Positions 7,966 to 16,966 of a stretch of 64,000 bases of DNA are shown here, in pieces (position 1 is the stretch's first letter; each line of letters begins with the position of its first letter). A program made the translations under genes and the position numbers. The notes beneath the pieces were generated by a model. The model was not told where the DNA came from. It made no database searches and saw only the letters and a list, made by a program, of their open reading frames with translations. The stretch is taken from NCBI RefSeq assembly GCF_003666605.1, contig NZ_RCIV01000011.1, positions 1 through 64,000 of the forward strand, in the 5' to 3' direction. The stretch is from Propionibacterium australiense. Its GTDB lineage: Bacteria; Actinomycetota; Actinomycetes; Propionibacteriales; Propionibacteriaceae.

Positions 7966-8892
7966 ATGAGTTCCTTCACCGATCTGCTCGCCGCCGGCCC
8001 GGCCGTCCTGGACGGGGCGATGGCCACCGAGCTGGAGGCCCGTGGCGTACCGATGCACGAGAGCCTGTGGTCGGCTGCGGCGATCGACTCGGCGCCCGAG
8101 CAGATCAGCGCGGTGCACGCCTCCTATCTGGACGCGGGGGCGCGGATCGTCGAGACGGACACCTACCAGGCCTCGACACTCGGCCTGACCGACGCGGGGG
8201 CCCAGCCGGCGCAGGCGCGTGGGCTCGTCCGCGACGCCGCCGAGCTCGCCCTGCTCGCCGTCGCGGACTGGCAGGAGGAGAACCCGGGGCGGCGGGCTCT
8301 GGTGGCGGGCAGCGTCGGGCCGTTCGGCGCCTATCTGTGCGACGGCTCGGAGTACACGGGAGCCTACGAGCTGACCGACACCGAGTACCGCGTCTTCCAC
8401 GCCGAGCGTCTTCACGCGCTGGACGAGGCCGGGGTCGACGTCCTCGCGGTCGAGACGATGCCGAAGCTGAGCGAGGCACGTGCCGTCGCCGGACTCATCG
8501 CCACCGAGACCAGCCGACCGGCCTGGGTCAGTTTCCAGGTGCGCCGCGGCGCGGGCTCGCTCGTCCTGGCCGACGGCACCCCCCTGGCGGAGGCCGCCCG
8601 CTGGGCGCAGTCGACGGCCGTTGTCGAGGCGGTCGGGGTGAACTGTGTCGCCCCGGACCTGGTCGCCCCGGCGCTGAAGGAGCTCGCCGCGCACACGGAC
8701 AAGCCGCTGGTCTGCTACCCGAACGCGGGTGAGACCTGGGACGCCATCGGCCGACGATGGTTGCCGACCGGTGTCGGTGTCGACTGGGCCCGGCTCGTGC
8801 CGCAGTGGCTGGCGCTGGGAGCCGGACTGGTCGGCGGCTGCTGCCGTACGGGTCCCGAGGACATCGCCCGCATCATGGCCGCGATGGGCTGA
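7966..8892 (+). CDS. mmuM: Homocysteine S-methyltransferase
   Basis: This 308-residue zinc enzyme transfers a methyl group from S-methylmethionine or SAM to homocysteine, giving methionine. The start LDGAMATELEARG is the family's N-terminal signature. The three zinc-binding cysteines are present: Cys227 in GVNCVAPD and Cys292-Cys293 in GGCCRTGP. Length is right for MmuM rather than the B12-dependent MetH, which is much longer. There is no adjacent S-methylmethionine permease. The ATG start follows an AGGCAGGCTTGG region with only a weak ribosome binding site. Confidence 0.9.
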   Translation: MSSFTDLLAAGPAVLDGAMATELEARGVPMHESLWSAAAIDSAPEQISAVHASYLDAGARIVETDTYQASTLGLTDAGAQPAQARGLVRDAAELALLAVADWQEENPGRRALVAGSVGPFGAYLCDGSEYTGAYELTDTEYRVFHAERLHALDEAGVDVLAVETMPKLSEARAVAGLIATETSRPAWVSFQVRRGAGSLVLADGTPLAEAARWAQSTAVVEAVGVNCVAPDLVAPALKELAAHTDKPLVCYPNAGETWDAIGRRWLPTGVGVDWARLVPQWLALGAGLVGGCCRTGPEDIARIMAAMG

Positions 8893-9039
8893 CCCGGTAT
8901 GGTCGGATGCCTGTCGGGGACGCGGTCCCGGCGACGCAGCACTCGCCGATGGCGCCGGGCCGAGCAGGGCAGGAGCCGACCGGGCCTTATCCTTGTGGGG
9001 CCCGAGCCGGGCCGATCCGACCGAAGGACTGGACGTGCC

Positions 9040-10254
9040 ATGACCACTGCCCTCACGCCCAACGCCGACGAGAGCGAGCACGCCACGGGAGCGCTCCGCT
9101 GGCGGGACGATCTCCGGGTCGCCGCGATCTGGTGGGCGCTCAGCCGTGTCTTCTTCGCGGGCCTGGCGCTCGTCCTGGACGCCGCCGGGCGCGTCGTGCA
9201 CCCCACGGCGGGCGTCTGGCCGGTGAACGTCTTCGTGCGGTTCGACGCCGGTCACCTGCTGCGCGTCACCGCGTACGGCTACTTCACCCCCGACAACGGC
9301 GTCAACGCCTACGACGAGGCCTTCTTCCCCGGTTACCCGTTCGCCTCGAGAACCATCGCGCGACTCATCGGGCTGGGCCGGCTCGACATGGACACGGCCG
9401 TGGCGGGCGCAATGGCCGTCACCTGGCTGGCGGCTCTCGGGGCCGGCGTCCTCGTCGTCCGCATCGCCCGCGAGCACCTGCGGATCAGCCCGCACGCCGC
9501 GGCGGCCGCCTATCTGCTCGGTCCGTACGCGGTCTTCCTCATGGCCCCCTACACGGAGGCGCTCTTCGGGCTGTGCACGCTGGCGGCCTGGTACCTGGGC
9601 GAGCACCGGCGCTGGTGGGCGGCGATCGCGGCGGCGACGCTCGCCTGCTCGGCGCGAGTGAACGGTCTGTTCGTCGTCGTGATGCTGGCAGTCATGATGA
9701 TCACCCAGTCGGGCCGCTCCGCCGGGCGGCAGCCGCTCTGGCGACCGGCCCGTGACTGGTGGCGGCTGCTCGCCCTGGGCATCCCCGTGTGCGCGCCGCT
9801 CGCCTACTTCGTCTATCTGTGGGCCCGCACCGGCGACGTCCTGTACTGGATGACCGCCCAGGAGAAGGGCTGGGGTCGCGGCTCGGCGTGGCTGGGCCGC
9901 GTCCTCGTCGACAGCGCCCGGCACATCACCGACGCGCAGACCCCCGCCGCCTCCTGGCAGCAGGGGCTCGAGTTCGTCTTCCTCATCGTCTTCTGCGACG
10001 CCTGCTGGTGGTGCCTGCGGCGGGGCCGCGCCGAATGGGCGGCCCTCGTCTGGCTCACCCTCTACAGCCTGAGCAGGGGGCCGGTGCTGCTGTCGCTGCC
10101 CCGCAACTGCCTCGACTGCTTCCCCGTCGTCCTGGCGATGGGTGCCGCGCTGTCGGCGGCCAGCAGCTGGCGGCGCTGGCTGCTCGCGGCGGCCGGTGTC
10201 GCCGTCGCGGTCATCAATACGACGACGATCCTCGCCGACCAGTGGACGGGCTAG
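9040..10254 (+). CDS. PIG-V-like mannosyltransferase (GT-C fold membrane protein)
   Basis: The 404-residue polytopic protein has roughly eight to ten membrane segments. An early acidic loop, FVRFDAGHLLRVTAYGYF with following DEAFFPGYP, matches the GPI mannosyltransferase II (PIG-V) family in which WD-x-x-W/Y and FFP-x-YP are hallmarks. Bacterial homologs use polyprenyl-phosphate mannose to extend lipoglycans or glycosylate proteins; the acceptor here is unknown. I chose ATG 9040, with GAAGGA upstream, over a longer frame beginning at 8899. It lies 147 bp after mmuM and may be in its own unit. Confidence 0.75.
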   Translation: MTTALTPNADESEHATGALRWRDDLRVAAIWWALSRVFFAGLALVLDAAGRVVHPTAGVWPVNVFVRFDAGHLLRVTAYGYFTPDNGVNAYDEAFFPGYPFASRTIARLIGLGRLDMDTAVAGAMAVTWLAALGAGVLVVRIAREHLRISPHAAAAAYLLGPYAVFLMAPYTEALFGLCTLAAWYLGEHRRWWAAIAAATLACSARVNGLFVVVMLAVMMITQSGRSAGRQPLWRPARDWWRLLALGIPVCAPLAYFVYLWARTGDVLYWMTAQEKGWGRGSAWLGRVLVDSARHITDAQTPAASWQQGLEFVFLIVFCDACWWCLRRGRAEWAALVWLTLYSLSRGPVLLSLPRNCLDCFPVVLAMGAALSAASSWRRWLLAAAGVAVAVINTTTILADQWTG

Positions 10255-10324
10255 GGTCTCACCGGCAGGAGCGGCGCACGTACGCGCCGCCGGGCGTCAC
10301 GGCAGCCGGCCAACAGCCCGGGAA

Positions 10325-10552
10325 TCACTGCTCGTCGTCGCGGCCGCCCTCGGCGGCCGGCTCGACGGCTTGGGCCTGAACGCTGGCCGGCTGGATCACC
10401 AGCGGCCTGCGGACGCCGGCCGCGTGGGCCTCGGCGGGACTGATGACGGCGATGCCTCCGAGGGCGATCGCGGCCGCTGTGCCCAGGGCCGTGAGGGAAC
10501 GACGGACGCTGGGACGGCGGCGGCTGGGGGTGCTCTCATCGGTACTGTTCAT
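10325..10552 (-). CDS. Small exported protein of unknown function
   Basis: The 75-residue frame from ATG 10552 has a Ser/Arg-rich start, a hydrophobic segment (LTALGTAAAIALGGIAVI, about 20-37), a possible AHA/AEA cleavage site, then a short Ala/Glu-rich acidic tail. It looks like a small secreted or membrane-anchored protein. A longer frame from 10657 adds 35 residues without a better start. Function unknown. It diverges from the GH2 gene. Confidence 0.5.
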   Translation of the reverse strand: MNSTDESTPSRRRPSVRRSLTALGTAAAIALGGIAVISPAEAHAAGVRRPLVIQPASVQAQAVEPAAEGGRDDEQ

Positions 10553-10656
10553 GACCCCCACGCTGACCGGCCGCCCCATGCGATTCCTGTGAGGAATCTG
10601 TTCAGTTCTTGTGCCAAGACCGTTTCTCGCGAAGGCGCCGGCGAGAACCAGGGACA

Positions 10657-10672
10657 CCCCTACTACTAGGGG
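10657..10672. promoter_or_regulatory. CCCCTA/TAGGGG palindrome, possible operator
   Basis: Six-base arms CCCCTA and TAGGGG flank CTAC in the gap between the small exported protein and the GH2 gene. A related palindrome without the spacer occurs upstream of the LytR-CpsA-Psr gene at 52592-52603. No known regulator is assigned. Confidence 0.25.
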
Positions 10673-10753
10673 CTTAAGCTGGGTTCAACGGATGGGCACT
10701 GGAAGGCGCCACAATGCCCGCAATGGTCCGTCGTCTACCGGAAGGACCCGCCG

Positions 10754-12562
10754 ATGCACGAGGGAATCGACGAGCTCGCCGCCCGGTGGGGCGCGAGCCG
10801 GCAGGACGGCTCGTACCCGCGCCCCACCCTCGTACGCAGGCACTGGGCCTGCCTGGACGGGCCCGCCGGGTTCGCCGTCGACGACGAGGGAGCCGGACTG
10901 CGCGAGCGCTGGTGGGACTCGCCCGACCGTTTCGACCGGACGATCGTCCTGCCATTCCCACCGGAGTCGCGGGCCTCCGGCCTCGCGGACGCCGGACCGC
11001 ATCCGGTCGTCTGGTACCGCATCGAGCTGACGCAGGCGCACCTGGCTGCCGCCGGGCACAGGCCCGGACGGCGGCTGCTGCTGCACCTCGACGGCGTCGA
11101 CTACCACTCGATCGTCTGGGTGGACGGCACCGAGGCCGGTGCCCACGAGGGCGGGCAGAGCCCCGTCACCCTCGACATCACCGACGAGCTGACCGCCGAC
11201 GGCCCGCACGCCATCGTGGTGCGAGCCTGGGACGACCCGTACGACCGCAGCCAGCCGCGCGGCAAGCAGACCTGGCAGGACGAGCCGGCCGGCATCTGGT
11301 ACCAGCGCTCGACCGGCATCTGGCGGACGGTGTGGATCGAGTCGGTGCCGCCGGTGCACGTGCGGCGGGTCATCTGGCGGACTCCGGCGGCCGAGGAGGC
11401 GGTGACGGCCGTCGTCGAGCTGAATCGGCGCCCCCGACGGCCGGTGCTGCTGCGCATCGGCCTGGCCCATCGCGGCCTGCCCCTCGGCTCGGCCGCGGCA
11501 CTCACCCGCGAGCAGACCACCGCCGTACGGATCGAGACGCCCGGCAGCGGCGAGCTGCGCTGGGCCCCCGGGCATCCCGAACTCATCGACGCCGCCGTCA
11601 CCGCCGATGACGACGCGGTCGCCTCGTACACCGGCCTGCGCGAGATCGGCACGACGCATCGCGCGATCACCCTCGACGACGAACCGGTCTTCCTGCGCCA
11701 GGTACTCGAGCAGTGCTACTGGCCCGAATCCCTCTACTCCGCTCCGAGCGCCCGCGCCCTGCGCGAGGAGGCCGAGCTCATCCGGCGCCTCGGTTTCAAC
11801 GGCATGCGCATCCACCAGCAGAGCGCGGACCAGCGTCTGCTCTACTGGGCGGACCGGCTGGGCCTGCTCGTCTTCGGTGAGATCGGCGCGGCCCACGAGT
11901 TCTGTTCCGAGGCGATCCGTCGGCTGCACCGCGAGTGGACGCAGGTGGTCCGGGCGAGCCAGGGGCATCCGTCGATCATCTGCTGGGTGCCGATCAACGA
12001 ATCCTGGGGTTTCGCCGACATCCCCCGCGAGCCCGAACAGGCCCGCACGGCAGCCGCCATGGCGCGCCTGACGCGCAGCATCGACCCCTCGCGCCCGGCC
12101 CTGTCGAACGACGGCTGGCACCATGTCGACTCGGACCTGCTCACCGTTCACGACTACGACGCAAATGTTCCCCGCGTGCGCCTGCGCTACCGCAACCGGC
12201 AGGTGGAGCGCTGGCTGGCGCCGGGCGTGCTCGGCCCGGCGCGCAACTTCATCGTCGTCGGCTCGGACCAGCCGACCGACGTCCCGGTCCTGCTGGACGA
12301 GTTCGGCGGCATCCGTTTCTGTCCGGGCAGCCGCAGCCGGGGCTGGGGCTACTCGACCGTGCGCACCCGGAAACAGTTCGTGCGCCGCATCGGCGAACTC
12401 GTAGGGGCGGTCACGCTGGGCAGCGGCCTGGGCGGCTACTGCTGGACTCAACTGACCGACACGGGGCAGGAGACCAACGGCCTGTGCGACGAGAACAGAA
12501 GACCCAAGGCCGCCGTGCAGGAACTCGCCGCCGTGTTCGGCCAGCAACCGCAGTCCCCGTGA
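10754..12562 (+). CDS. Glycoside hydrolase family 2 protein (beta-galactosidase/beta-glucuronidase-like)
   Basis: This 602-residue, apparently cytoplasmic enzyme has the GH2 order: an N-terminal sugar-binding jelly roll (about 1-200, with WYQRSTGIWRTVWIE), an immunoglobulin-like domain, then a TIM barrel from about 310. The acid/base Glu is in PINESWGF (Glu416) and the nucleophile Glu in LDEFGGI (Glu516). The length is near beta-glucuronidase and far below LacZ. The substrate cannot be told, and no transporter or regulator is adjacent. The ATG follows a GGAAGGACC site. Confidence 0.87.
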   Translation: MHEGIDELAARWGASRQDGSYPRPTLVRRHWACLDGPAGFAVDDEGAGLRERWWDSPDRFDRTIVLPFPPESRASGLADAGPHPVVWYRIELTQAHLAAAGHRPGRRLLLHLDGVDYHSIVWVDGTEAGAHEGGQSPVTLDITDELTADGPHAIVVRAWDDPYDRSQPRGKQTWQDEPAGIWYQRSTGIWRTVWIESVPPVHVRRVIWRTPAAEEAVTAVVELNRRPRRPVLLRIGLAHRGLPLGSAAALTREQTTAVRIETPGSGELRWAPGHPELIDAAVTADDDAVASYTGLREIGTTHRAITLDDEPVFLRQVLEQCYWPESLYSAPSARALREEAELIRRLGFNGMRIHQQSADQRLLYWADRLGLLVFGEIGAAHEFCSEAIRRLHREWTQVVRASQGHPSIICWVPINESWGFADIPREPEQARTAAAMARLTRSIDPSRPALSNDGWHHVDSDLLTVHDYDANVPRVRLRYRNRQVERWLAPGVLGPARNFIVVGSDQPTDVPVLLDEFGGIRFCPGSRSRGWGYSTVRTRKQFVRRIGELVGAVTLGSGLGGYCWTQLTDTGQETNGLCDENRRPKAAVQELAAVFGQQPQSP

Positions 12563-12809
12563 AGCCGCCGCGCTCCCTCGGGCCCCGGGCGAGGGATCGG
12601 CGGCCGGCATCCGGTCCTCTGCCAGCGCCCGGGCGAGTCGCTCGCGGGACGGCCTCTCGGCGCCATGTCGATTCGCCGGGAAACGGGACGCCACGAGCAG
12701 TTTTAACGTAGATTGGCCTTGCAGCACCCCCACGCAACACCCCAAGAGCCCCTCTCTTCCACGCATGTTGCGACTGCTCCAGCACACCCGCCCCTTGCAG
12801 GAGAACAGC

Positions 12810-14564
12810 ATGAAGAAACTCAGAACGACGGGTCTTGCCCTGTTAACCCTGGCTCTGGCGCTGCCCACGGCATCGGGTATCGCACTCGCAGAGCCCACGA
12901 CCGAGGACGATCCTGCTGCCCCGGTCACTGTCGCCGCCGATGACGGCACCGCGACCGAGACCGCCGAGACTGATGGAGATGCGGCCGACGCCGCCCCGTA
13001 CGTCGGCTCGGCTGATGTGAGTTCCACCGCCTGCAGCAGCGTCGTCGGCGCCGACCGCCTCGCCAGCACGATCACCACCTTCAGCAACACGCAGATCGAC
13101 GCCCTGACGGCCGGTTCCTCGTACCGGATGAACATCACCGGCTCCCTGGCCAACGGGCACTGTGCCGGTGACACGATCACCGTGGCGATCAGCCATCCGC
13201 TCAAAGCCAATGCGAACGCCAGCTACCCGATCTACGCGACTGACGGCACTCTCGCCGGTCAGCTGGTGGTCAACGGGGATGGCACACAGGCCACGCTGAC
13301 CCTCAATGAGTGGGTCAGCACCCGCAACAACGTTGAACTCGACGCCTACCTCGCGGTCTCGGTGGCGACCACCGCGACCGAGCAGGACACCGCCACCTGG
13401 ACCGTCGACAACACCACCTACACCAAGCCGATCACCCCCGGCACGGAGCCCTGCACCGACTGCGACACGATGCCCAGCCGAGCCGCCAAGTGGGGCAACT
13501 ACACCCAGAATGACGGCGACGCCGACGACACGATCCGCATCGTCGTGCAGATCCCCACGTCCACGGCCCCGAAGACGACCTTCACCATCACCGACACCCT
13601 CGGCGCCGAGGGCCAGCGGTTCTCCTGTGTCGAGGACGACCTCAACTGGCGCTATTACACGTCGCTGCGCCCGGACGGCAACCTCGGCGACGGGGACTCG
13701 ACCTACGACACGCTCGCCAAGACCGACACGAGCCAGATCGCGGTTCAGCAGGTCTCCTGCGATGACACCACCTTCACCGCCACCGTCACGATCGCCGAGG
13801 CCGGCGTCGCCTCCCGCCTGTACATCCCCGTGCTCGTCACCGACGAGCGCCGCACGGAGTTCCCCGACACCGTGACCGTCACCAGCGACCAGGGCTACAG
13901 CGGCGGAACCACGACGACCGTCTACAACGACAAGGGCGGCGGCACCCTCAGCGGCAACGACATGGCCCCCGGGATCGAGATCGTCAAGACCGACGCCGAC
14001 GGCAACGACGCCGACACCGAGGCCGAAGCCGTCGACCTGACCGAGACCGACGGCTCCACGCAGCTGGTCCTCACGATCACGAACGCCGGCAGCGAGCGGC
14101 TGCGGGACGTCACCGTCACCGACGAGATCGCCAGGGGCGCGGGCAGCGTCTCGAACCTGGACTGCGACTTCTCCAAGGCCGATCCCGAGGCGCCGACCAG
14201 CGGCACCGCCTGGGAGGGGCCATTCCTCATCGGCGCCAGTTTCACCTGCACCGCGGACCTGTCCGGGGTGACCGGTGAGACCCACGAGGACGTCGCCTCC
14301 GTCGACGCCACCGGCTGGTTCACCGGCAAGGCCGTGCACGGCGACAACCCGTACCACGCCACTTCGACCCCACCGGCCGAGCCGAGCACCCCGGCCACAC
14401 CGGACAGCAGCACGCCCAGCTCCAGCGCGCCGGCACCCAGCCAGAGCTCGCCCACCAAGAAGATGGGACTGCCGCGCACCGGCGTTGACGGTGCCAGTGG
14501 CCTGGCCGCCGTACTGGTCCTGGCCGGCCTGGGAACCGCCGTCGCCCGCCGTTCCCGCCGATGA
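12810..14564 (+). CDS. LPXTG cell-wall-anchored surface protein
   Basis: The 584-residue protein has a signal peptide (MKKLRTTGLALLTLALALP to about 31), a Thr-rich beta-sandwich-like extracellular region with paired cysteines (CTDCD motif), a repeat-like domain around 390-500 (IVKTDADGNDAD, TNAGSERLRDVTVTDEI) resembling DUF11-type adhesin modules, a Pro/Ser-rich stalk, and a sortase signal LPRTG at 554-558, followed by a hydrophobic segment and an Arg-rich tail. AGGAG lies just before the ATG. It is paralogous to the protein at 15184-16680. Adhesion is plausible; no ligand is known. Confidence 0.82.
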   Translation: MKKLRTTGLALLTLALALPTASGIALAEPTTEDDPAAPVTVAADDGTATETAETDGDAADAAPYVGSADVSSTACSSVVGADRLASTITTFSNTQIDALTAGSSYRMNITGSLANGHCAGDTITVAISHPLKANANASYPIYATDGTLAGQLVVNGDGTQATLTLNEWVSTRNNVELDAYLAVSVATTATEQDTATWTVDNTTYTKPITPGTEPCTDCDTMPSRAAKWGNYTQNDGDADDTIRIVVQIPTSTAPKTTFTITDTLGAEGQRFSCVEDDLNWRYYTSLRPDGNLGDGDSTYDTLAKTDTSQIAVQQVSCDDTTFTATVTIAEAGVASRLYIPVLVTDERRTEFPDTVTVTSDQGYSGGTTTTVYNDKGGGTLSGNDMAPGIEIVKTDADGNDADTEAEAVDLTETDGSTQLVLTITNAGSERLRDVTVTDEIARGAGSVSNLDCDFSKADPEAPTSGTAWEGPFLIGASFTCTADLSGVTGETHEDVASVDATGWFTGKAVHGDNPYHATSTPPAEPSTPATPDSSTPSSSAPAPSQSSPTKKMGLPRTGVDGASGLAAVLVLAGLGTAVARRSRR

Positions 14565-14610
14565 CCGGATGGCGACCGACGACTGAACCCTGACGGGTCC
14601 GGCCACACCG

Positions 14611-14654
14611 CATGGGGAGGGTCCCGGAGCAGACGCTCCGGGACCCTCCCCATG
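14611..14654 (+). terminator. Perfect 20-bp hairpin terminator
   Basis: The arms run 14611-14630 and 14635-14654 with loop AGAC and no mismatch, 47 bases after the LPXTG gene stop. Key arm sequence is GGGAGGGTCCCGGAGC. It would be an exceptionally stable terminator. Confidence 0.88.
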
Positions 14655-14668
14655 TCCGTCGCACGACG

Positions 14669-14848
14669 ATGCGAGCGCACCATGAGGAACTCGTCATCAG
14701 TCCGCAGGGCACCGGCTCCGCGACACCGCGCAGCACCAGGCCCAGCGGCCCGCCCCGCACCGGCTTCGGTGCGGTGACCGGTCTGGCCGGTGCCGGAGCG
14801 CTGACCGCGGGCGCAGTGGCGATCGCTCGTCACCGTCGCCGTCACTGA
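14669..14848 (+). pseudogene. Orphan LPXTG-like sorting-signal fragment
   Basis: This 59-codon frame ends with a complete cell-wall sorting architecture: PPRTG (an LPXTG variant), a small-residue hydrophobic segment (FGAVTGLAGAGALTAGAVAI), and an ARHRRRH tail. It has no signal peptide or surface domain. It sits just after the LPRTG gene's terminator and before the paralog that lacks a sorting signal. I read it as the stranded 3' end of a lost or rearranged surface-protein gene. Confidence 0.6.
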
Positions 14849-14886
14849 GCGACTGAGACGCAGCGAGCCGAGCTGCGCCGAACCAC

Positions 14887-14922
14887 CGCCAGGGGGTGGA
14901 GCGGCGCTCCGCCCCCTGGCGC
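14887..14922 (+). terminator. Terminator-like hairpin
   Basis: A 17-bp near-perfect stem, CGCCAGGGGGTGGAGCG against its complement with one G-U pair, has an almost absent loop. It lies 38 bases after the orphan sorting-signal stop, consistent with it marking the 3' end of an old gene. Confidence 0.65.
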
Positions 14923-15183
14923 ATCCGCCCATCGGGAACGCCGCTCAGGGGCTGGTACGGGACCCCACCGAAAAACTGGGATCGGATTGCGCGAAGAGCA
15001 CCTTCCCCGGGGCGGATCCGATAAGTTGACCACGTCCATCCCGGCGGACGGGCACCCCGCGTTCAGCGCAGTCACCCTCGGAATGGGACCATCACGCCCC
15101 TGCGGGCCGGCCTTCTCACGGAAGCCCTGCGTGGCGGCTCGTGCACGTCCGTCACCCGCATGCCACTGGCACAGGAGTCCGAC

Positions 15184-16680
15184 GTGAAACCACCACGCAT
15201 CCTGGGCAGGGTGGGCATCGCCATCGCGGCGATCGTCATCGCCCTGCCCTCCGCAGCGGGCACCGCCCAGGCCGATCCAGCCGTCCCCGAACCGACGCCG
15301 TGCGCACCTTCCGCCCTCGACGCCAGCGCCCTGAGCCTCGACATGACCACCGGTACCGGTTCGATCGTCACCAGTTATCAGGGCGGCCAGAGTTATCTCG
15401 CGCAGCTCACCGGCCAGGTCAGTCCGGCCTGCGACGGCGACTACATCGACGTCACGGTGCCCGCCAGCTTCAAGGTCACCAGCGGCCGCAGCTACCCGAT
15501 CCACGCCTCCGACGGCCGTACCGAGGTGGCCACGATGTCCGTGACCACGACCGATGGCATCGCGACCGCCCGCATCACCTTCAACCAGACCAGTGCCGAC
15601 ATGGCGGCCACCAGCGAACTCACCCTGAGAGCCTTCCTGCAGGCCAGCCTGGACACCTCCACGGCCCCGGGCCAGGTCGTCGAGGCGGTCTGGGACGTCA
15701 ACGGCGTCAGAACCCCGATCAGTGTCAACGTCACCCAGTGCGCCACCTGCGCCTCACTGCCGGCATCGCTGGCCATGTGGCAGTATCCCGATGCCGGCAA
15801 CCAGTCCGGCGCGGAGAGCCTGCGCGTCCACGCCGTCTCGCAGCACCCGACGGTGGGGGAAGCGGCTGCGAGGACCAGCACGACCTCGACCTTCACCATC
15901 ACGAACACCCTCGAGGCCGGCTCCGGCCAGGAGCACGACTGCACCACCCCGCTGCGCTGGTCGTGGTACACCACCAAGGATCAGCACGGCAATCCGACGG
16001 ACCTGACGAGCGGCAACGCCGGCGACGACACCAGTGAGATCATCGACCTCACCGAGACCTCCTGCTCGGCCACCGCCCGCAGCTACACCGCCACCGTGAC
16101 CACCCCAGACGGTCCCGACGGCGGCTACTCGCCCGTGGCGACGCGCGTGCGTTTCCCGATCACCGTCGACAGTCTCACCGGCACCTACACCAGCAGCCTC
16201 ACCGGCAGCCAGGACGACACGCTCCTGCCCTCCCGGCAGGCATCGACCAGGGGTTCGGGCAGCGGCGGCACGCTCATCGGTGACGCCGTCACGGTCAGCG
16301 TGCAGGACTCCGGCGGCAACGACGCCGACACCGCGCAGGACGCCGCCGACCTGACACGGACGAACGGCGGCACGCAACTCACCGTCACCGTCCGGAACAC
16401 CGGCGACGAGCAGCTGCAGAACGTGCGGATCAGCGGTTCGGTCGACGAGGGCGGGGCCACCGTGTCCGAGCTGGACTGCTCCTTCCCCGACGGCAGCACC
16501 GGCGCCGTGTGGTCCGGCCCGTTCAAGCCGGGCGCGGAGTTCACCTGCACCGCCGAGCTGAGCGGCGTGACGGCCGAGTCGGCCCATGCCAGCACGACCA
16601 CGGTGCGGGCCGTGGGCGTCCTCAGCGGCCACGAGGTGAACGCCGAGGACAGCTACCACGCGAAGGTGACCAGGACCTAG
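15184..16680 (+). CDS. Secreted surface-protein paralog without sorting signal
   Basis: The 498-residue protein parallels the LPXTG protein upstream: signal peptide (GIAIAAIVIALPSAAG, cleaved near AQA), a TGTGSIVTSYQGGQSYLAQL region like that protein's SYRMNITG region, a CATCAS motif in place of CTDCD, and a C-terminal DSGGNDADTAQDAADLT module like DGNDADTEAEAVDLT. It ends at AKVTRT with no stalk, LPXTG or membrane segment, so it should be released unless anchored otherwise. I chose GTG 15184 because CAGGAG lies 7-12 bases upstream, matching the paralog's start; ATG 15160 would add eight residues. Confidence 0.77.
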   Translation: MKPPRILGRVGIAIAAIVIALPSAAGTAQADPAVPEPTPCAPSALDASALSLDMTTGTGSIVTSYQGGQSYLAQLTGQVSPACDGDYIDVTVPASFKVTSGRSYPIHASDGRTEVATMSVTTTDGIATARITFNQTSADMAATSELTLRAFLQASLDTSTAPGQVVEAVWDVNGVRTPISVNVTQCATCASLPASLAMWQYPDAGNQSGAESLRVHAVSQHPTVGEAAARTSTTSTFTITNTLEAGSGQEHDCTTPLRWSWYTTKDQHGNPTDLTSGNAGDDTSEIIDLTETSCSATARSYTATVTTPDGPDGGYSPVATRVRFPITVDSLTGTYTSSLTGSQDDTLLPSRQASTRGSGSGGTLIGDAVTVSVQDSGGNDADTAQDAADLTRTNGGTQLTVTVRNTGDEQLQNVRISGSVDEGGATVSELDCSFPDGSTGAVWSGPFKPGAEFTCTAELSGVTAESAHASTTTVRAVGVLSGHEVNAEDSYHAKVTRT

Positions 16681-16755
16681 GCGGCCGCGTCGAGCGGACC
16701 TCCTCCCGCGGCTGCCGGGGCACTGCCGCCGAGGATGCTCCGCAGGGCCGCTCCC

Positions 16756-16804
16756 GCGAAGGGGCCGGGCCCGGGCAGTTCTGCTCCGGGCCCGGCCCCT
16801 TCGC
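16756..16804 (+). terminator. Strong hairpin terminator
   Basis: A 19-bp stem, GCGAAGGGGCCGGGCCCGG against its complement, lies about 75 bases after the surface-protein stop and isolates it from the fhaA operon. Confidence 0.85.
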
Positions 16805-16966
16805 ATCCTCGGCTACGGTTGATCCACCGCATCCGACGCCGCCGTGCCACGGGGACAAGTCTCAACCAGCGCTGGAAAGCAGGATGGCGGAAGTGGGCCA
16901 TGCACAGGGCTCCGCACTAGGATTCATGCGAGGGTGAGTCGCACCAGCGTCTTGTTTGGAGGACAC

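Noticed and set aside
7717-9924. 735-codon minus-strand frame
   Set aside because: Antisense to mmuM and the PIG-V-like gene, both well supported. Low-complexity Arg/Ala/Gly composition.
10685-13210. 841-codon minus-strand frame
   Set aside because: It lies over the GH2 and LPXTG genes in the antisense direction and has no recognisable domain, so it is a high-GC shadow.
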